A DNA stretch of 64,000 nucleotides from Nakaseomyces glabratus (GCF_010111755.1 NC_088961.1:1178001-1242000), one strand, 5' to 3'; positions 1-11,479 are shown, counted from the stretch's first letter. Numbers and translations: made by a program. Notes: generated from the sequence alone by a model not told the origin.

Positions 1-3000
1 CAGCTTAGCAGGTATTTCTCAAGAGACGGATTGAGGCGTTTACATAATGTCGAAGGAAGAAAAGGGGGATGCACAGAAAAGCTAGATAACAATGTCGAGG
101 TGTCGAGGTGGTCGGTGTTTTCATCTTTGGCCGTATTGCTCATGGTAATCAAATCTACAGAATTTGCGCACAATATTTGAAAGCTGTAAAGTTTGACAAA
201 TCTAGCGGGAACTGACGAAATATATTTCACATGTACATCTCATAAAAACAAAAACAAAACTGCCCAGGCAGTGCAGTTGTTGTGCAATCGCGCTCATTAA
301 CTAATATTGAAGGAGAGGGTTTCATATGTAAAACAAGACTTCGGATATGAAGCAAAACAACCCTTGTATCAACAATTATCGAATATCCCGCAAAATATAA
401 TGCCAATTTGTAGTCTCTCCGCTATTTTTGTGTGAATTGAAAGCAATTTCTATATTGGAATGTTTGTGGGATGTACTGTCTTTTCTAAGCGCAGTCGGCA
501 GTAAATATCGGGCAAAGGGCACTCTACTTGTATTTATAGACTTTATTCCGTTTTCGGGATCATAACCTAAAATGGATATCATTGTCGGACTACTTGTGCT
601 GCTCTGCTGTACACGTATGAAAGAAAGGGTCAAAAAAGAGACAATTTCAACTTTGTGAGGCAATAATATCGGCTCCACGGAAAGAACAAGCGATCGTTAC
701 GACTTGCTTTTGCTCCCTTTCTGTAATAACCACACTTAGTACGCTTCAATAATCGTGGAAGAAGTGTAATTCCAACTTGTGTGTCTTTGCCATTATGTCA
801 CCCATCGAAGATGGGCCCTCAGGCAATAGCTTTTTCCTTTTTCCTTTTCCCTTTTTCTTTGTTCTTCGTTGTCAAGGGTTTATGTGTTATTATACCAGGA
901 CCTAGATACATTTTGTGTAATACCCACTGCAACATACATTGTATTACCCTTACAAGGAAGGACAATATCTAGCCTGTCAATACAGTGGGATAGGTATTAA
1001 GAAAAAACAAAAAACAAAATGAAACTGCATACAAGCTCCACTCTCCCTAGAATAGAGTCCAGCCCATCACGGAAAAACTATAAACTACCGGATGAACTTA
1101 CAGCTTAGGTTATAAGGATCATATAGAATAAGAAAAAAAAAGGAGCAGAACAGTAGAGGAAGGGGTATGGAAGAGGTCTAGCACAACTCTGTGGCTGTGG
1201 AATGATTAACCCATTTCCAAGAATCCTTTCAGTATCTGAGCCTCTTTTTTTTTTCTAACTCCCCTCCCCCCTCGTCCCGCTCTCTATTAGTCCATTTTCT
1301 TTTTAGTGATCTTCTCTTCTAACATTGCTTCAAGAGCCTTCAAAATGACTTACGGGTTAACAATTTTTCAATTTTTCAGCATTCAATTTTTAGATAAAAT
1401 CGTAAATCGACCCTATCAGAATTTGAGATACCGTTGTGGGGACTTTAAAACTACATTATTACAGGGATGGGGGAGAGGGAAGAAAAACTATATGAAGCAA
1501 GTACAAACATTAATTTTTGATCAAAAACGGCCAAGACCGAGATCTGATTTTTTTGTTCTTTTGAGACCTTTCTGTATCTCCCTTCCCCTTACATTGTTAT
1601 TTCCTTATTTGATTTTCAAATGAATCAGAGCAAGATCATCTTTCTAGTCTCTTCCCTTTCTTTACTAAGCGAAATAAAAAACACTTGGAAAGAAAATCGC
1701 TTTATCTTACTTTGCATTACTTTTACAAAAAGAGTGTATTACAGCTACGGGTAAGTGGGATGTTATATCCATACCTTGTCCATAGAAAATGTATCGTCTT
1801 TCAACTTCAAGTGCCAGTACTAAATGGGGTATGTCTATATGATAACACTCAATGACTGCCACATACTTAAAATTGTCTTTCACAATCTATTTCATACTCT
1901 TCTTTCTGATGATGATTATTGTAACAAGTACCTCAAGTATTAGTCAATTCTTACACATTCGCAATATTGGTTATCATACCGTTTATTCTCCTCGCTACAA
2001 CCTAAGCCACCTTATGCTATCCCCCCCTCTATTGTATTTTCATCAGACCTTATCTTATGTCCACAAATTTGTTGCTTTTCAAGATTAAAAAAACAACCTA
2101 TAAGGATCATAGTATCCGTAAGACCGCTGGTGAATTAATACAATATTCTATAAATTGATACACAGTTTTGATATCTTCGGTTTTTATTCACAGATAAGCA
2201 GAAATTTATTCTTTGAATATTTGAAACCAGAGAAAGACTAGTATGTCTCATATATTATGATTCTGGATTTGTTCAATTTACATTTCCTTGAGGCGCCATC
2301 CTGTGGATGCAAATAGGGGAATCATGGGAATCATGGGAGAGGTATGCTTATCTTTTGGTTTTTTTTTTGGCCTCTAACTACAAAAATAGTTTTCGTGAAC
2401 TCTTTATCCGTATAGTCTCTCTTGCGGACTATCAAATTTATGTCTTAGGTGAATACTCATTAGAATCTCAAAGTAGTGAATGAAGTTCTCTGTTTAGGAA
2501 CTGGGTTTTGCTACATGACTTATATCTACCATTAAAAAAAATTGATATACAGAAACGACAATGTCCATTGAAATACTTATCTAAGAAAGTTCATAAGAAC
2601 AAGGATAAAAATCACAATTACAACAACTAAAAAGACATCCTTACAACATTCTAAGTTCATTCAATGCTAAAAACTACCCTTTTTTCTTGAGGCGTAGTTT
2701 AACATCCGATTCCATGATTCTTACAAAGCTGTTAGTATTAAGGTCTGATTAATTTTTTTGACAAATGACAGTAAATACGTTCTTCCAAAGCAAGAAACGA
2801 TACCAACAGGCGTTTCCATTATTTTGAGGTACGACGAATGCAATCTGATGTCAAAAATACCTTCCACTCTAATTATAGTATGGATTATTATCACAAGCTT
2901 ATTCGTAGTTGTTGTCATTTACCTAATATAACACATTTGCGTTATAGAATAAAGAATAGCATGTTTGCTTTCCCTTTTCCGACCGAGAGAAATGATAAAA

Positions 3001-6000
3001 AATTTGCTAAAGCAATTGCTCATCAGATTAATTCCATGCAGGCAATAGCCTACTCTTGCATACGGATTTGTGGTTTTGTACCATATCTAACATCTTCTTG
3101 AACCCCACCGATATTTTGTCACGAAAAGGTGTTGCACTCAGCCTTCATTCTCCTGTCATTGTTGTCCTTGCATATTGACTTTGAGTAACATGTTGAATAT
3201 CCAAGCTAATACTACAGATGCAGATACATGACTGCGGTCCTCCTTGTGCAAAACACAGTCTCAGGATATGGTAAACAAAAAAAAAAAATCCTAAAGCTCT
3301 TTCCACACTGTCATCAAAATACTTGTCTCGTTCCAATAATTGATCTCGATACCTTGATACTTCAGAGGTGAGGGTTTCCTACCTCTCCAAATATTGCATA
3401 ACCATTTTTTTAAAACAAGTCCAAAAAGTTCAGTTTTTTCTACTCTTACATACTCAGACTAATTATATTCACCCTGTTCTGAATAATTATGTAATATGAT
3501 AGTTACATCTGAATAAGTAGAACATAGTATCCCTAATGTTTTATTTTTTTTGGCCTATACTATGGTTCACTTGATGTTTTAAATGGTCAAAAGTAGAAAA
3601 TTAGCAAATAATGTCTAAAGAGCTTGAACTCACGTAGAGTAAAAAATGGATCGATAGGGTTTTGTGGAACTAATGAATATACAATTGAAAGACAAATTCC
3701 TTCTGTTCCATCCTAAAAGCCTGAACATAAATTGTGGTCATCCTTACCTAATATCATTTTCATAAGAACCACTAAAGTAAATCATGAGGATTTTTATTTG
3801 TTTCTGTAAATTGCAATCAGATTTGATATCAATGAGGTAAATTTTCATTTCCTTTACTTCATTATTATCACTTTTACACTTGATGTCAAAAGTATATAGA
3901 TATGAAAGCGTCTATTATGCAAAAAAGCTTGTCATATACCTATTACATTATTTTATTTCCCCCAAAAATATACAAAAGCAAGCATATTATAGATTTTAAT
4001 TTCATCCGAGCGTTCATATATAAATTCTTCAATTTGGTATGATAAAAAATAAACTAGGCAATTAATTCCTACTTTTCATACAAGATTTAAACAGCTTTGA
4101 AGGGCTGACAGGAAGTTCAAAAGCCTTTCTGCTGCAACAAAAAATAGATGCTACAGCTGGAGCAAAAAGAAAACAAGGACATAAACCATCCAATAATTTA
4201 TGCTCAACATTTCTATTTTAATGTAAAGATGATTTCCATTCGTTTCGCTAAGCGATTGTAGTTTTGCACTATGTTAGCTTCACAGGTATTTCCTAGAAGG
4301 GAGATTTGACAGCTTACGTAACTGTGGCCAGAAAGAAATACTTTGGTTATGGGAACGATTAGTTCGTCCATGAATTTCTGACTAAATACAAAGGTTATGT
4401 ATGAGTTTAATATGTAAATGGCTTAGAAGGACATTTACATTTTACATAACGAATAGACAGAGATCGATCGTCCACCATTGGCCGTTTGAAATAAATACAA
4501 GACTTGTGTATTGCTTTTAAATAGTCATAAGAAAGTATTTAATAGTTATCACAGCATGGCACAACCATTGTTGCTATTGATCCTGACGCATAGCGCGCAA
4601 TGATATCCTAATAACTATCAAATTGTAGTGATTAGTTCGTCGTCCAAATTTGTTCTTCACAAAGGTGAAATATCCAATAGCATCAATAATGAGAAAGATA
4701 CCCATTATAGGTTCTGGCCACTTAGCTTAATTCAAATGAAAGAAATGCTAGTTGAAGTGTTACGCCTAGAAGTGTAAAAGTGTACTAAAACACACAACAC
4801 CGAAGAGCCGTAAATCCTACTTTTAGAAATTCATAACACTAAGAAAATACCGTAGCTGAAATTATTTTCTGCCTAATCTTTTCAGAAATTTTTTTTATAC
4901 AGCACATTTACCATGTACGTCTGTTTCTGAGGGCATAATTGTTTTAGTTTTCAACGGCATACAAACCCACACAGTAAAAGATGGTCTCCATTACACTGAT
5001 ACAATACAGAATGGGCTTGCAAGAGTGACCATACAGTATGGAAGAGCGTACAATATTATCAAAAAATAAAAGCATTGGTGGCCTTAATGACCATTCCGAT
5101 CTTTGTGGTTTTTCTCACCTACCATCAAGTTAGTATGGCTTGCATTCACGAGGGTTTCAATGGCGCATGTTGTGATAGTGATCTTTACTTGTTATCATGA
5201 AGCCCATAATCATTTGGCAAATTAGTACCAGTTTAGGTGACAAATGTCGCACAAGAGTCCTATGTATCTGTAAATAAAATCTTACTGTTTGAAACTGTAA
5301 AAACCTGGTAAATCTTTTCAACCCTAAGACCTCTTTTTCATTACGTAACGATGAACCTGCTCGCTAAGGCAAAAAAATTGAAATATCATAACCGAGTCTA
5401 TAATTAAGACATAGATTTACCAATGTTGACATATGCAAATCCTAAAAGTATTATACTGACAGTTGTATAGTATCGAGTCTAATGATAGACTGTTATAGGA
5501 GTTGATTGTAGTAATTGGCAACTGGATTGCCAATAGTCAGAAAGCTTCATCGTTGAAATGATTATCAATTTTCTATAACACATGAACATTGCTATTTCCT
5601 AATCCATAAAATTTGGTACATCATATACAATTGCTATTAAGACAGGAAATTACCTAGACTTAACAAAGATTTTCAAATGTTAGATATGATAGATTATACC
5701 ACCAGAGCATTTATATTCTTACATTATTGGTATAGCAGAAGGGGGGAGGGTCCAGAACGTTTTAATTAACATAATAATCAAAAATAATTTTTTAAGGTAT
5801 TGTAGCTGTTATTTGGGCCAATTTAATTTAGAAATTCGAAGTTTGTCTTGGGATATCTACAAAACTTAAAAAAGAAGGGGATCTTATTAGTATTGCAAGT
5901 GCCTCTACATACATCAATGAATAGAAAAAGATTACAGTACTCATATTTGTGGAATTAAAAATCTGGAGATCACTATTATTCAGAAAGACGTAGAAACTTC

Positions 6001-6480
6001 AGCAATTTTTGGAAATTCCGTGGCATTCCTCAAGGGTTCGTGCTACCTTTATGCATAAATCCCTCGAGCATCCTTGAACTAACAACATAAGTAAAATAAA
6101 AGCTCTAGATATAGCTAGATATCAACAAATTAGAATATAAAGTAAACAAGAAATAATTATTCACATGTTTCAAGAACCCATCTATTATTATTTTCTGTTG
6201 TTATATTTATTTTTAGTATTTTGCTATGTGGGCGACAAAATTCAAGTAGCCCTGAACATAGAAGAGGTAGCATACACACACAACACAAGCACAACATAGC
6301 TGTATTTATTCCCCCCCTCTGGCTGCCTGGATCTCCAAGTTGTTATGTTGCCGCTCCATTTTCATGTAATTTTTAAATTAGTTCTTGTTGATTCCAAGAA
6401 GCCTATTTTTTTACCTGTTGTTTTGTCTACTGCTATTGAGAGTCATGAATTTTTACCTAAAATAGTATAAACGGGTCCAC
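1..6480. other. Gene-poor AT-rich region (left gene desert)
   Basis: No open reading frame with an ATG start and recognisable protein character was found on either strand; the longest open frames are about 100 codons or less, several begin at non-ATG codons, and none resembles a known yeast family. Short simple repeats occur, such as a 9-bp tandem GGGAATCAT near 2319. A stretch at 2-62 resembles one at 4276-4338. I saw no tRNA A/B boxes, no snRNA signatures and no CDEI-CDEII-CDEIII centromere. An unrecognised non-coding RNA or decayed gene cannot be excluded. Confidence 0.6.
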
Positions 6481-6538
6481 ACACAGCAAGGTAGAGGTAG
6501 AGGGAGATAAGGAGAAAGGGAGTGAACCCCTTAACAAC

Positions 6539-6566
6539 ATGAAACATGAAACATGAAAGATGAAAC
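6539..6566 (+). repeat. Four tandem 7-bp ATGAAAC-type units
   Basis: Four head-to-tail heptamers: ATGAAAC, ATGAAAC, ATGAAAG, ATGAAAC. ATGAAAC is also the core of the yeast pheromone response element bound by Ste12, so this is either a plain microsatellite or a Ste12-type cluster. It lies about 1.4 kb upstream of HEM13, with no known pheromone-regulated gene beside it in the window. Confidence 0.7.
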
Positions 6567-6628
6567 ACCATCATAAGCATTTCGAAAAGAAAGAAGCTCC
6601 CTCAACTACATTCCCTCCACCTTCGACT

Positions 6629-6640
6629 CCCATTGTTCTT
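6629..6640 (+). promoter_or_regulatory. Candidate Rox1 hypoxic-repressor site
   Basis: CCCATTGTTCTT matches the Rox1 consensus YYYATTGTTCTC at 11 of 12 positions. It is the most distal of a group of Rox1-like sites upstream of HEM13, a classical Rox1-repressed gene in S. cerevisiae. It lies about 1.3 kb from the HEM13 start, farther than the S. cerevisiae sites. Confidence 0.5.
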
Positions 6641-6718
6641 CCACTTTAATGAGGATTGAAAACTCAATTGGTCGAGAGATCCGTGAATCTCCGCTTTCAT
6701 CCTCCCTCAAAACCGTTT

Positions 6719-6730
6719 AAGAACAATGGC
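6719..6730 (-). promoter_or_regulatory. Candidate Rox1 site, reverse orientation
   Basis: Read on the minus strand this is GCCATTGTTCTT, which keeps the ATTGTTCT core of the Rox1 consensus but departs from it at the first and last positions. It belongs to the HEM13-proximal cluster and is weaker than the paired sites at 6963-6996. Confidence 0.4.
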
Positions 6731-6962
6731 AAGCCCTTTGACCTGGGATTCAGGAGGCTTTCCCACAGTTGCGAGAGAGATATCTAAACGGCCAGGTTAT
6801 TCTCAAGTTGGCCTTTCCTAGTGCATCATCCCAATCAAGAATAGGAATCCCAGGGCTTGACCTTATTTTTTAGCTGCCATTGTTGATACCAGATGGCTTG
6901 TGCTATTATGCTGGTGGTGCTTGCCTTCACTACCAGACTCGGCCCACGTCACTGTCCCTCCT

Positions 6963-6996
6963 CCCATTGTTCTCTAAACGACGTGAGAACAATGGG
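6963..6996. promoter_or_regulatory. Perfect inverted pair of Rox1 sites (HEM13 operator)
   Basis: CCCATTGTTCTC at 6963-6974 is an exact match to the Rox1 consensus YYYATTGTTCTC. Its exact reverse complement, GAGAACAATGGG, lies at 6985-6996 after a 10-bp spacer. Two perfect 12-mers in inverted array are very unlikely by chance. HEM13 encodes an oxygen-consuming enzyme that is derepressed by hypoxia through Rox1 in S. cerevisiae. The pair lies about 0.95 kb upstream of the HEM13 ATG, and no other gene start lies between. Confidence 0.72.
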
Positions 6997-7131
6997 ACCG
7001 GCAGATCTCTCGGGATTTCGAGATCTCGGCTACTAATATTGATCCGCTGCCTCCCCACGGAAGTACCCTGTTATTAAACCACACAAACCACCGTAGCCCC
7101 CCCTTAGAACTGAGAGAAAGAATCTACGAGC

Positions 7132-7138
7132 TATACGA
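7132..7138 (-). promoter_or_regulatory. Candidate sterol regulatory element (Upc2/Ecm22)
   Basis: The minus strand reads TCGTATA, the core sterol response element bound by Upc2 and Ecm22 in S. cerevisiae. It is one of two exact copies in the HEM13 upstream region. A 7-mer alone is weak evidence; pairing and context raise it. Confidence 0.35.
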
Positions 7139-7326
7139 CGCACAGATGCTCTACTGAGACCAAGCAGCCATCCCAAGCGTCGCACAGAACTTAATGTGAG
7201 TAAATCAAAATCATTCTGGCATCCCTACAGCGAGTGTCTGAGAGATTTTATTACTAGTTGTACCCAGTGAATTCGCAGAGACCACAGCCTCCCTACTCCT
7301 CCCCCCAAGACCCCGCGCAGAGAAGA

Positions 7327-7333
7327 TATACGA
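7327..7333 (-). promoter_or_regulatory. Second candidate sterol regulatory element
   Basis: Exact TCGTATA on the minus strand, about 0.6 kb upstream of HEM13 and in the same orientation as the copy at 7132-7138. Upc2 activates hypoxic and sterol genes when oxygen or sterol is low, which is consistent with a HEM13 promoter. Confidence 0.35.
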
Positions 7334-7471
7334 GGAGTGAGGATTCGCTTCACCCTCGTTTACCACAACATCTCTAATGCGTCCCTTTCTTTGTCCGGGG
7401 GTCTCTGAACAAATCAGACAGGATTCAATTACGTGAGAGAATAGTCTCGAGCAACGAATCACAATGGCTCC

Positions 7472-7540
7472 AAGCTACCAAAGCTACTAAGCTACCAAAG
7501 CTACTAAGCTACCAAAGCTACCAAAGCTACCAAAGCTGCC
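7472..7540. repeat. Minisatellite of alternating 9- and 8-bp units
   Basis: Eight consecutive units: AAGCTACCA (9 bp) alternates with AAGCTACT (8 bp) and then repeats as AAGCTACCA, ending in AAGCTGCC. It is 69 bp long, about 400 bp upstream of the HEM13 start, in a non-coding region. Confidence 0.85.
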
Positions 7541-7937
7541 CCTTTGCCTCTTATCCTGCCTCTGGTTCTCGAGTTCTCGACTGATCATAGATTTTCTGCT
7601 AATTACCGCACGGCTTCCATTATCAAAGGGACTTTTGCCAGCTTTCAACAAAAAAACATGCTGTGAATCGATTACTTGAATAGCCAACAAACTAACAGTT
7701 GTGTCTGGCAAGCCCTCCCCATTACGAATGGCATAATCGAGGCACTCTCAATGGTGAATGGACAAGTGGAAAAAAAGAAAGTTATCATTGTTCAACCAAG
7801 GGCTTTTGAAAAAAAAAAATGTATATAAACCTGTGTATTTTACTATTGAACTCTTTGACTTGCCTAGCTGTAGTTTGTGGTCTTGAACAGAATACCACAG
7901 AAGAATTCTTTAACGAAATACATAATACTAACAGAAG

Positions 7938-8921
7938 ATGACTGCCCCACAAGACCCAAAGCACTTGCCAATCAGGCAACAAATGGAAGCTTTGATCCGT
8001 AGAAAGCAAAAAGAGATCACTGAGGGTCTAGAATCTATCGATACCGTTAAGTTCACCGCTGACACCTGGGAACGTGGTAACGATGGTGGTGGTGGTACTT
8101 CCATGGTTATCCAAAACGGTTCCACTTTCGAAAAGGGTGGTGTCAACGTTTCCGTTGTCTACGGTGAGCTGACTCCAGGTGCTGTTTTGGCTATGAAACA
8201 AGAACACAAGGACTTGAAATTGCCAGAGTCCGCCAACGGCTTGCCAAACTCTGAAGGTGTCAAGTTCTTCGCCTGTGGTTTGAGTATGGTCATCCACCCA
8301 GTCAACCCATTGGCCCCAACTACTCACTTGAACTACCGTTACTTCGAGACCTGGAACCCAGACGGTACCCCACAAACCTGGTGGTTCGGTGGTGGTGCCG
8401 ACTTGACCCCATTCTACTTGTTCGAAGAAGATGCTGAGCACTTCCACAAGTTGCACAAGGCCGCTCTAGACAAGCACGACACCGCTTTGTACCCTCGTTT
8501 CAAGAAGTGGTGTGACGAGTACTTCTACATCGCCCACAGAGGTGAAACCCGTGGTATCGGTGGTATCTTCTTCGATGACTACAACGAGAAGGACCCACAA
8601 GAAATTCTAAAGATCTGCGAGGACTGTTTCGACGCTTTCTTGCCATCTTACTTGACCATCATGAAGAGAAGAAAGGACTTGCCATACAACGAAAAGCAAA
8701 AGAACTGGCAATTGATCAGACGTGGTAGATACGCTGAATTCAACTTGATCTACGACAGAGGTACTCAATTCGGTTTGAGAACCCCAGGCTCCAGAGTTGA
8801 ATCTATCCTAATGAGTTTGCCTTTGCACGCCTCTTGGGTTTACAACCACCACCCAGAACCAGGTTCTGAGGAGGCTAAGTTGCTAGAAGTGACCACCAAG
8901 CCAAGAGAATGGGTTAACTAA
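7938..8921 (+). CDS. HEM13: Coproporphyrinogen III oxidase (oxygen-dependent)
   Basis: This 327-residue protein converts coproporphyrinogen III to protoporphyrinogen IX by oxygen-dependent oxidative decarboxylation, the sixth step of heme synthesis; in yeast it acts in the cytosol. Length and sequence match the family throughout. The [11 protein letters not shown] and [16 protein letters not shown] stretches and the [19 protein letters not shown] block are hallmark coproporphyrinogen oxidase motifs. The ATG at 7938 gives the standard N-terminus. Codon use is strongly biased (AAG, GGT, TTG, CCA), unlike most neighbours, which points to high expression. The upstream region carries Rox1-like and sterol-element-like sites. 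In S. cerevisiae this gene is YDR044W and is not next to MMS4, so the HEM13-MMS4 neighbourhood is a rearrangement relative to that species. Confidence 0.98.
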   Translation: MTAPQDPKHLPIRQQMEALIRRKQKEITEGLESIDTVKFTADTWERGNDGGGGTSMVIQNGSTFEKGGVNVSVVYGELTPGAVLAMKQEHKDLKLPESANGLPNSEGVKFFACGLSMVIHPVNPLAPTTHLNYRYFETWNPDGTPQTWWFGGGADLTPFYLFEEDAEHFHKLHKAALDKHDTALYPRFKKWCDEYFYIAHRGETRGIGGIFFDDYNEKDPQEILKICEDCFDAFLPSYLTIMKRRKDLPYNEKQKNWQLIRRGRYAEFNLIYDRGTQFGLRTPGSRVESILMSLPLHASWVYNHHPEPGSEEAKLLEVTTKPREWVN

Positions 8922-9736
8922 ACCTAATCAAATAAATTAAAAAAACAGGAAGGGAAGTGTAATATGAACGATGTCTTCAAAGTTAAAGTTATGTTCCATT
9001 ACAAACTTTCCTATTATTTTTTCTTTATTTCCCTATTTAATGCTCAAAAAGAATTTGACGAAGAAATGACTTGAATGTTCTGGTTAGCAGCTTTTAGATA
9101 ACCAAACACACTTTTTACTATTTATTGAAAAATTTACCACCTTCTTTTCCAATTCGAAGACAAGTAATGCCAACATTCAAAAAAAGATAATTATTTAAAG
9201 ATTTTTTTCTGCTACCTATTACTTTATGTTCTACTCCCAGAAGCTATAAAATGGATTAACAATCCGGTCGCTAAGATTCAATGACTAAAGATAAGCAAAA
9301 TTGCCTTAATTTGGATTTGAATATTGTATATATAAGATAAAGTCTTTTAGCTTCTATATTTATGTAAGTTTTGGCGGAGTTTGCACTCTTCATCAACAAC
9401 AAAAAAAATACGATAGATGTTTTGTTCATATTTACAGCTACATTATATTAGAAAAAGGCAATAAATTTATATGTAGTTATTTCAGAACTACTTTATCTAT
9501 TAGTTTTCTATATTTTGATTTCTCGGAAAAATGAAAAATTACGCGATCATGCTAACAAACCTTCAAGAATGTGATGAGATCAATTATCAGCAATCCACTG
9601 ATATGTATATATTTTTAACAAGCTTGTTGCTAAAGTGAGGCATTAAGCTTACATTTACGCTATATGAACCCTCAAGTCAAAGGACAAATATAAAAGCTAG
9701 AGAATAGTAATCGACTTCTACTGTCTGTACTATTCA
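8922..9736. other. HEM13-MMS4 intergenic region
   Basis: 815 bp of AT-rich DNA between two plus-strand genes. It should hold the HEM13 3' end and the MMS4 promoter. I see no reading frame or RNA signature; several A/T tracts are present. Confidence 0.7.
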
Positions 9737-11479
9737 ATGCCAACAACACCAGTCATTGAAATACTAGATGATTCCAGCCTCCTTGATGATTCTCTCATAG
9801 AAGAAATAATATCAGACAATAATGATAACGTTATACATCCGACTGAAATCGATGAGTCGATAGAGATATCAATTCCTTATGTTAATGACAAGACAGCTGA
9901 AAGCAATAGTACAAGTTTGGGAAATAGTCAGAAGGAAAGCAGTTTAATCGTCACACAAACGGCCAGCCAACGAAAAAGAATTTTGGATGAAATATTGAGT
10001 GATGATTTGAGCATATCAACAGATGATTTTAGCTTAGATGCTATTCCTAAACAAACTAGTGGCCGCACCAGAGACAGTCAAAAGAACGACAGCGCTTTGT
10101 ATGAAAGTTCCCAAGAGAAAGCATCAATAGCATCATCACCTAACAGATTGATCAAAAAGTCTAGCTCAGAAAGACACAAAAAATCACAAAGCATTGATTC
10201 AAAAGATATATGTATTAAATCACCAACACGGAAGATAAATCTCGGTGTTACAGAGTCAATGCAAACTGATGTACTTTTTGAGGATAACAACTTTAACAAC
10301 ATAGAATGTACACAAGAAACTGATCTTTCGTTTTCAACAGCTACTGCTGATACTCCAACCGTTGGCTTTAAAGAGATCACATTCAAACATAAGGAGTCAA
10401 CTAATGAGGGATTGAATAGCCATAACTTTAGTGACAGTATCTTTGAGCGTCAAAGACTAAAACAATATATCACTAATATACGGGATATTACTGAGACTGA
10501 AAGCCAAGAGCTCTACAACAAACTTATACATACTGAAAAAGGCTTATTTAATGCAGTAAACCAAACCCCGAGAGATAATTTTAAAGCACGAGAAGATATT
10601 ATAGTCGATTTTAGTCCCAGCCTATTGTCTTTTCTAGACAAACAAACAGAAATATTAAAAAGCATATTAGCACCTGCAACCATTCAAAAATCAATTCATG
10701 ATGAACTACCTAGAATACGGTTCTTTAGGAAGTGTCATAGCTTTTACGACCTGCAACATGATTTCTTCTTTCCTTCTAATTATAAAATTGTAGAGGAGAA
10801 TACAACTATTCTATATTTCGACAGTAAAGAATTTTTTGTTAAATATAAGGAGGATAAGCGATCTTTATTTGAAAAATTAAAGGAGATCGAACGAGATAAC
10901 TACGAGATCATCCTTGTACTGTATGATTTAGCAAAGTTTAAAAGAGAACTTGAGAAGATTGAAGAAACTAAGTATAGAAGTAGGGTTCAGAGTCAGATCT
11001 ATGATAGTCAACAAAGTATACAACAAAATAAAGTTACCACCCCACAATCTGATTATGGCCTCAAAAAGTTTGATGTCGAACAACGATTAAGATATATTAA
11101 CCGTGAATGGGGTCTTAAGATCCATATTGTCAACAGTCATAATGATTTTGTGCATTCTTTACCCAATCTCTGCAGCATAATCGGGAAACAAAGAATGGAT
11201 CCAGCAATAAGGTATATGAGATATGCTCACCTTAATGTAAAATCAGCATCAGATAGAAAAGATACTCTTAAGAAAACAATAAATGAGATTGGAAAAGTTC
11301 CCGATATCAAAGCTTCTGCAATTTCAGATATATACTCCTCATTTCAGTCATTACTACACGACTTCGAAGCAGGCTCTTTGAAGGCAAGTAGCGATGGCAA
11401 TTACCTAATGTCAGAAGCGTTAGAGAAAAGATTACATAAAATATTTACATCTACAGATCCAAATGAAGCTGTAGATTAA
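9737..11479 (+). CDS. MMS4: Mms4/Eme1-type non-catalytic subunit of the Mus81 nuclease
   Basis: The protein has 580 residues (about 690 in S. cerevisiae). It is the partner of Mus81 in the structure-selective endonuclease that cleaves flaps, replication forks and joint molecules. The N-terminal ~220 residues are acidic, Ser/Thr-rich and low in complexity, as expected of a phosphoregulated tail. From about residue 330 an ERCC4-like fold is recognisable (FYDLQHDFFFPSNYKIVEEN, then TTILYFDSKEFF and EIILVLYDLAKF), without an intact ERKxxxD nuclease motif, as in the inactive Mms4 subunit. Identification rests on this architecture plus position: it immediately precedes FES1 and EXO84, as YBR098W/YBR100W does in S. 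cerevisiae. The ATG at 9737 is the first in frame. Confidence 0.8.
   Translation: MPTTPVIEILDDSSLLDDSLIEEIISDNNDNVIHPTEIDESIEISIPYVNDKTAESNSTSLGNSQKESSLIVTQTASQRKRILDEILSDDLSISTDDFSLDAIPKQTSGRTRDSQKNDSALYESSQEKASIASSPNRLIKKSSSERHKKSQSIDSKDICIKSPTRKINLGVTESMQTDVLFEDNNFNNIECTQETDLSFSTATADTPTVGFKEITFKHKESTNEGLNSHNFSDSIFERQRLKQYITNIRDITETESQELYNKLIHTEKGLFNAVNQTPRDNFKAREDIIVDFSPSLLSFLDKQTEILKSILAPATIQKSIHDELPRIRFFRKCHSFYDLQHDFFFPSNYKIVEENTTILYFDSKEFFVKYKEDKRSLFEKLKEIERDNYEIILVLYDLAKFKRELEKIEETKYRSRVQSQIYDSQQSIQQNKVTTPQSDYGLKKFDVEQRLRYINREWGLKIHIVNSHNDFVHSLPNLCSIIGKQRMDPAIRYMRYAHLNVKSASDRKDTLKKTINEIGKVPDIKASAISDIYSSFQSLLHDFEAGSLKASSDGNYLMSEALEKRLHKIFTSTDPNEAVD

Noticed and set aside
376..678. 100-codon minus-strand frame near the left edge
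   Set aside because: It opens with GTG, the first in-frame ATG leaves a short peptide, and no family is recognisable.
8028..8456. 142-codon minus-strand frame inside HEM13
   Set aside because: It is the antisense shadow of a strongly codon-biased gene; HEM13 itself is certain.
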